64,000 bases of DNA, taken from CBDCHC01 sp965277055 (lineage in GTDB: Bacteria; Pseudomonadota; Gammaproteobacteria; PS1; Pseudothioglobaceae). Shown one piece after another: positions 61,401-64,000 of the stretch. A program made the position numbers and the translations under genes. The notes under the pieces are model-generated. The model saw nothing but the letters and a program-made list of their open reading frames with translations, had not been told where the DNA came from and ran no database searches. Where the stretch lies: the NCBI GenBank assembly GCA_965277055.1, contig OZ255703.1, forward strand, positions 744,001 through 808,000. The letters run 5' to 3'. Positions within the stretch are counted from its first letter, which is position 1. Each line of letters starts with the position of its first letter.

Positions 61401-64000
61401 CTTTGAACAAGCTGCTGGTAGTTATACAGTTACAGGGTTTGATGGCGGTAGTATCTCTGTCAAAGCAAATCCACAACCAAATGGCATTAACACCAGTGGC
61501 AATGTTGCAGAAATCATCAAAGGTCCAGGTGAAACATGGGCAGGATCGTTCCTCACCTTGGATAGTGCTATTGACTTTAACCAAGGTAAAGTATTTAAAG
61601 TAAAAGCATGGTCATCTCAACCACGTACACTCTTGCTCCAATTAGGTAATAGTACTGGAGCACCAGCACACCCTAATCAAATAGAAGTAGAAGTCAATCA
61701 CCCAGGTGGCTCACAATGGGAAGAACTTACCTTTGACTTTAGTGCTAAAGACCTTGCTCCATTTGATTCAAATGGTGGAGCGGTAAGAGTAGTCTTTATC
61801 ATGGATAATGGTACCAATGGTGGTGGTGGTGCAGACTGGACCATGTATATTGATGATATCACTCAAGAGGTTGCAAGCACCCCAACGCCAACTGCTCCAA
61901 CAGATGCTCCAGCAGCACCCACCCAAGCAGCAGCAGATGTAATCTCAATATTTAGTGATGCGTATCAAGATGTTACTAATGCATGGAATAATGCCGGCGG
62001 ATGGGGAGCCTTTAATATTGCACCTACTGATGTAAACATTGCTTCAAATGCATTAAAAAAAGGATCATTTGATAGTTCAGGTGCGCAGTTTATTGCAAAT
62101 GATTTTAGTAGTAATAAAGTAGATGGCTCTGTCTATACTCACTTCCGTTTAGATTTTTGGGTAGGCGATGCAGATGTCACAAACAAGGTATTTAACCTTA
62201 AACTATCTAACCATGAAAACGGTACTAAGGAGACTAATGCGTTAGAGTACGCTATTAACACTGGAACTACTCCAGCAATCACCTCTGGACAATGGATATC
62301 AGTAGATTTACCTATCAGTAACTTTAATAATAATAGTAGTAGTTTTGGTAGCTCCGACCTTGCTCAGTTTGTGATTACATCAAGCCTATCTGATGTTTAT
62401 ATTGACAACATCTACTTCTATAAAGGAAGTGCAACCCCAACTCCAGATACTAATATTACTCTCCCAGTAGGCTTTGAACAAGCTGCTGGTAGTTATACAG
62501 TTACAGGGTTTGATGGCGGTAGTATCTCTGTCAAAGCAAATCCACAACCAAATGGCATTAACACCAGTGGCAATGTTGCAGAAATCATCAAAGGTCCAGG
62601 TGAAACATGGGCAGGATCGTTCCTCACCTTGGATAGTGCTATTGACTTTAACCAAGGTAAAGTATTTAAAGTAAAAGCATGGTCATCTCAACCACGTACA
62701 CTCTTGCTCCAATTAGGTAATAGTACTGGAGCACCAGCACACCCTAATCAAATAGAAGTAGAAGTCAATCACCCAGGTGGCTCACAATGGGAAGAACTTA
62801 CCTTTGACTTTAGTGCTAAAGACCTTGCTCCATTTGATTCAAATGGTGGAGCGGTAAGAGTAGTCTTTATCATGGATAATGGTACCAATGGTGGTGGTGG
62901 TGCAGACTGGACCATGTATATTGATGATATCACTCAAGAGGTTGCAAGCACCCCAACTCCAGATACTAATATTACTCTCCCAGTAGGCTTTGAACAAGCT
63001 GCTGGTAGTTATACAGTTACAGGGTTTGATGGCGGTAGTATCTCTGTCAAAGCAAATCCACAACCAAATGGCATTAACACCAGTGGCAATGTTGCAGAAA
63101 TCATCAAAGGTCCAGGTGAAACATGGGCAGGATCGTTCCTCACCTTGGATAGTGCTATTGACTTTAACCAAGGTAAAGTATTTAAAGTAAAAGCATGGTC
63201 ATCTCAACCACGTACACTCTTGCTCCAATTAGGTAATAGTACTGGAGCACCAGCACACCCTAATCAAATAGAAGTAGAAGTCAATCACCCAGGTGGCTCA
63301 CAATGGGAAGAACTTACCTTTGACTTTAGTGCTAAAGACCTTGCTCCATTTGATTCAAATGGTGGAGCGGTAAGAGTAGTCTTTATCATGGATAATGGTA
63401 CCAATGGTGGTGGTGGTGCAGACTGGACCATGTATATTGATGATATCACTCAAGAGGTTGCAAGCACCCCAACGCCAACTGCTCCAACAGATGCTCCAGC
63501 AGCACCCACCCAAGCAGCAGCAGATGTAATCTCAATATTTAGTGATGCGTATCAAGATGTTACTAATGCATGGAATAATGCCGGCGGATGGGGAGCCTTT
63601 AATATTGCACCTACTGATGTAAACATTGCTTCAAATGCATTAAAAAAAGGATCATTTGATAGTTCAGGTGCGCAGTTTATTGCAAATGATTTTAGTAGTA
63701 ATAAAGTAGATGGCTCTGTCTATACTCACTTCCGTTTAGATTTTTGGGTAGGCGATGCAGATGTCACAAACAAGGTATTTAACCTTAAACTATCTAACCA
63801 TGAAAACGGTACTAAGGAGACTAATGCGTTAGAGTACGCTATTAACACTGGAACTACTCCAGCAATCACCTCTGGACAATGGATATCAGTAGATTTACCT
63901 ATCAGTAACTTTAATAATAATAGTAGTAGTTTTGGTAGCTCCGACCTTGCTCAGTTTGTGATTACATCAAGCCTATCTGATGTTTATATTGACAACATCT
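55420..64000 (+). CDS. Giant multi-module glycan-binding lipoprotein with pseudo-GH16 head (partial)
   Basis: The frame is open from ATG 55420 to the window end (at least 2860 codons). The signal ends in lipobox VTSC (C24). Residues about 45-275 form a GH16 laminarinase-like domain whose active strand reads GALDIMQ instead of GEIDIME: the nucleophile is A172 and the acid/base Q177, D174 being kept. Beta-sandwich modules follow: one at 56250-56835, an A-like one (56838-57320), a B-like one (57385-57820), a CBM4_9-like one (57836-58257), then units A x7, B, A x2, B. TPTP linkers join them. Probably an outer-membrane, non-catalytic beta-glucan-capturing protein. Confidence 0.85.
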   Translation, partial: MNSIFDYTKYYLFFIVVVFIVTSCGSGGGTQYDPISDSTITVVEVTEFNNDFNNLTGLNTTAPQAPYANESQTYNPNNVSIVTSPSATANSVNTLNYSTQSTSTPETYLQILATTNSGTVTSGYVSTQGFQEFQYGRVEARIKIPNNTAVVPRFSLIGESFSTTVNIPTAGALDIMQVGSDTKTITPQLYGANPSSTPVLRNESLADGFRVYSVDWTTDKMIVKESGTVLHTFDIANDPRFQQEFFVALSIGVPTGNTLVGTATMLVDWLKVYPNETQDNTGFLGDDNSTKVSATTVETTNSNVSVNTSANNVGGVTPLQGDSYIALDFNTTEAGAGAILKVNATDYSQKTNVNFAINTSQMSNLASMKVIVYDTNSSATISISEITPAVVTADTGVANNVNNSNPFSTLNTSSGTTDWNNYSIPLRNFTQANNTFDFSNFTGIGFSDPVDANGQPVTGSLLVDNLQMAETILIGLPLDFELSSSSYNLSEANGGGISIVDILETTDGVNESKKVIKITQSADNAEVSVLLDSPIDLSSNKYFTLKVKASRATPIELTLQNPDNPSQTGSVVGQYRYPNTGAWEEVLFDFSNVANAVGSNAKKIIIKFDNGSPNGFASTPANWTFYADDLEQYATIPDDVFREPSTAPLSPSATRTISIYSDAYTDIPRDLTQDNGQTTILTEKSYGGNNVLKLKDFDHQVIDFQDNKQDITAYDKFYFNYWTHDIKSFNSFLISIDGVTTEAAYPASTSLNSWQSVDIDTSHFADGGVDLTKISQLKFDTSHTPTGIVYLDNIYFYDSSSVPPFEDGLLTNGDFQSGVNSWSGNPPGGLDTKDDGANKYFYANPPKASANPYDINLQQVVEIINGKSYTLTFKAKSDRTRAISAGIGLNKSPWTNVTNDVTLKNEWQSYTLEFTSNFGDSNSRVFFDMGAAAGEVSIDDVALFAADSTTPTPDTNITLPVGFEQAAGSYTVTGFDGGSISVKANPQPNGINTSGNVAEIIKGPGETWAGSFLTLDSAIDFNQGKVFKVKAWSSQPRTLLLQLGNSTGAPAHPNQIEVEVNHPGGSQWEELTFDFSAKDLAPFDSNGGAVRVVFIMDNGTNGGGGADWTMYIDDITQEVASTPTPDTNITLPVGFEQAAGSYTVTGFDGGSISVKANPQPNGINTSGNVAEIIKGPGETWAGSFLTLDSAIDFNQGKVFKVKAWSSQPRTLLLQLGNSTGAPAHPNQIEVEVNHPGGSQWEELTFDFSAKDLAPFDSNGGAVRVVFIMDNGTNGGGGADWTMYIDDITQEVASTPTPDTNITLPVGFEQAAGSYTVTGFDGGSISVKANPQPNGINTSGNVAEIIKGPGETWAGSFLTLDSAIDFNQGKVFKVKAWSSQPRTLLLQLGNSTGAPAHPNQIEVEVNHPGGSQWEELTFDFSAKDLAPFDSNGGAVRVVFIMDNGTNGGGGADWTMYIDDITQEVASTPTPDTNITLPVGFEQAAGSYTVTGFDGGSISVKANPQPNGINTSGNVAEIIKGPGETWAGSFLTLDSAIDFNQGKVFKVKAWSSQPRTLLLQLGNSTGAPAHPNQIEVEVNHPGGSQWEELTFDFSAKDLAPFDSNGGAVRVVFIMDNGTNGGGGADWTMYIDDITQEVASTPTPDTNITLPVGFEQAAGSYTVTGFDGGSISVKANPQPNGINTSGNVAEIIKGPGETWAGSFLTLDSAIDFNQGKVFKVKAWSSQPRTLLLQLGNSTGAPAHPNQIEVEVNHPGGSQWEELTFDFSAKDLAPFDSNGGAVRVVFIMDNGTNGGGGADWTMYIDDITQEVASTPTPDTNITLPVGFEQAAGSYTVTGFDGGSISVKANPQPNGINTSGNVAEIIKGPGETWAGSFLTLDSAIDFNQGKVFKVKAWSSQPRTLLLQLGNSTGAPAHPNQIEVEVNHPGGSQWEELTFDFSAKDLAPFDSNGGAVRVVFIMDNGTNGGGGADWTMYIDDITQEVASTPTPDTNITLPVGFEQAAGSYTVTGFDGGSISVKANPQPNGINTSGNVAEIIKGPGETWAGSFLTLDSAIDFNQGKVFKVKAWSSQPRTLLLQLGNSTGAPAHPNQIEVEVNHPGGSQWEELTFDFSAKDLAPFDSNGGAVRVVFIMDNGTNGGGGADWTMYIDDITQEVASTPTPTAPTDAPAAPTQAAADVISIFSDAYQDVTNAWNNAGGWGAFNIAPTDVNIASNALKKGSFDSSGAQFIANDFSSNKVDGSVYTHFRLDFWVGDADVTNKVFNLKLSNHENGTKETNALEYAINTGTTPAITSGQWISVDLPISNFNNNSSSFGSSDLAQFVITSSLSDVYIDNIYFYKGSATPTPDTNITLPVGFEQAAGSYTVTGFDGGSISVKANPQPNGINTSGNVAEIIKGPGETWAGSFLTLDSAIDFNQGKVFKVKAWSSQPRTLLLQLGNSTGAPAHPNQIEVEVNHPGGSQWEELTFDFSAKDLAPFDSNGGAVRVVFIMDNGTNGGGGADWTMYIDDITQEVASTPTPDTNITLPVGFEQAAGSYTVTGFDGGSISVKANPQPNGINTSGNVAEIIKGPGETWAGSFLTLDSAIDFNQGKVFKVKAWSSQPRTLLLQLGNSTGAPAHPNQIEVEVNHPGGSQWEELTFDFSAKDLAPFDSNGGAVRVVFIMDNGTNGGGGADWTMYIDDITQEVASTPTPTAPTDAPAAPTQAAADVISIFSDAYQDVTNAWNNAGGWGAFNIAPTDVNIASNALKKGSFDSSGAQFIANDFSSNKVDGSVYTHFRLDFWVGDADVTNKVFNLKLSNHENGTKETNALEYAINTGTTPAITSGQWISVDLPISNFNNNSSSFGSSDLAQFVITSSLSDVYIDNI
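58267..61878 (+). repeat. Seven tandem 516-bp repeats (unit A)
   Basis: Starts at 58267, 58783, 59299, 59815, 60331, 60847 and 61363. Each encodes 172 residues beginning TPTPDTNITLPVGFE and ending YIDDITQEVAS. The fold pattern (GFE...WAGSFLTL...WEELTFDFS...MYIDDI) is that of a carbohydrate-binding jelly roll common in marine glycan-utilisation proteins. By eye the copies are identical at the nucleotide level, synonymous sites included. Confidence 0.93.
61879..62433 (+). repeat. Unit B, first copy (555 bp)
   Basis: Encodes 185 residues: an Ala/Pro/Thr linker (TPTAPTDAPAAPTQAAAD) and a module starting VISIFSDAYQDV and ending VYIDNIYFYKGSA. It is distantly like the module at 57385-57820 (ISIYSDAYTDI...VYLDNIYFYD). 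A second copy begins at 63466. Confidence 0.9.
62434..63465 (+). repeat. Two further 516-bp unit A copies
   Basis: Copies at 62434-62949 and 62950-63465, apparently identical to the seven upstream. With unit B they form a higher-order repeat, A-A-B. Confidence 0.92.
63466..64000 (+). repeat. Unit B, second copy (cut by window end)
   Basis: 535 of the 555 bases are visible and match 61879-62413 by eye. The array may continue beyond the window. Confidence 0.9.

Noticed and set aside
58180..63190. Repeated antisense (110 aa) and plus-strand (66 aa) small frames within each 516-bp unit
   Set aside because: They recur only because the DNA repeats. The long frame from 55420 explains the composition, and none has a ribosome site or known similarity.
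58267..63465. Possible CRISPR or satellite DNA array
   Set aside because: Units are 516 bp, in frame and coding, without spacers of similar size.

Overview
The window looks like a chromosomal segment of a low-GC gammaproteobacterium. The supporting signs are the gene orders ispE / tRNA-Gln / prs and dnaA-dnaN-recF-gyrB, a rubredoxin beside leuB, FolE2 and QueD, a Tat-exported SoxB and a PrkB-type phosphoribulokinase. SoxB and PrkB suggest a sulfur oxidiser that may fix CO2, as in marine SUP05/Thioglobus-like lineages. That placement is inference: no 16S gene is present, and PrkB homologues also occur in non-autotrophs.

Layout. 1-12950 is ordinary core genome: pyrE (cut by the window edge), tRNA-Arg, pgsA, cysS, rsmI, yraN, a BON-domain lipoprotein, rnhB, rubredoxin, leuB, a frameshifted glutaredoxin, a RecB-like nuclease, ispE, tRNA-Gln, prs and rpoD. 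12955-21397 is a complete 8.4 kb P4-like satellite or integrative element in the 3' end of tRNA-Ile2. It is bounded by 47-bp direct repeats and carries a tyrosine integrase, an AlpA-type regulator, a Toprim primase-helicase, small translationally coupled genes, an iteron-like cluster and a DUF4145-type cargo gene. 21398-24870, just outside attR, holds transposase debris and a two-gene cassette of a DndC-like sulfurtransferase and a DUF262/DUF1524 HNH protein. This is a candidate compact defence system.

24871-50275 returns to core genes: comF, yaaA, leuC, rplI/rpsR/rpsF, tsaB, ccmC, a DAHP synthase, folE2, queD, malic enzyme, cca, then dnaA-dnaN-recF-gyrB with a likely replication origin between dnaA and dnaN. 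These are followed by prkB, cdsA, dxr, an M23 peptidase, purC, soxB, an MFS exporter and two small proteins.

50672 to the end is a beta-glucan (probably laminarin) utilisation locus. It contains glucokinase, a GPH-type sugar symporter, a secreted GH17 glucanase, a GntR/LacI-hybrid regulator, and a giant surface lipoprotein that runs off the window (at least 2860 codons). That lipoprotein starts with a GH16-like domain whose two catalytic glutamates are replaced (Ala172, Gln177). It continues as a chain of beta-sandwich modules, including nine apparently identical 516-bp units (A) and two 555-bp units (B) in the order A7-B-A2-B. The glucokinase and lipoprotein promoters share the same layout: near-consensus sigma-70 boxes with 17-bp spacing and the palindrome GCTATATAGC just after the -10. 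This points to one regulon, probably controlled by the neighbouring regulator. Likely logic: the lipoprotein captures glucan at the surface, the GH17 enzyme cuts it, the symporter imports the product, and glucokinase phosphorylates the glucose.
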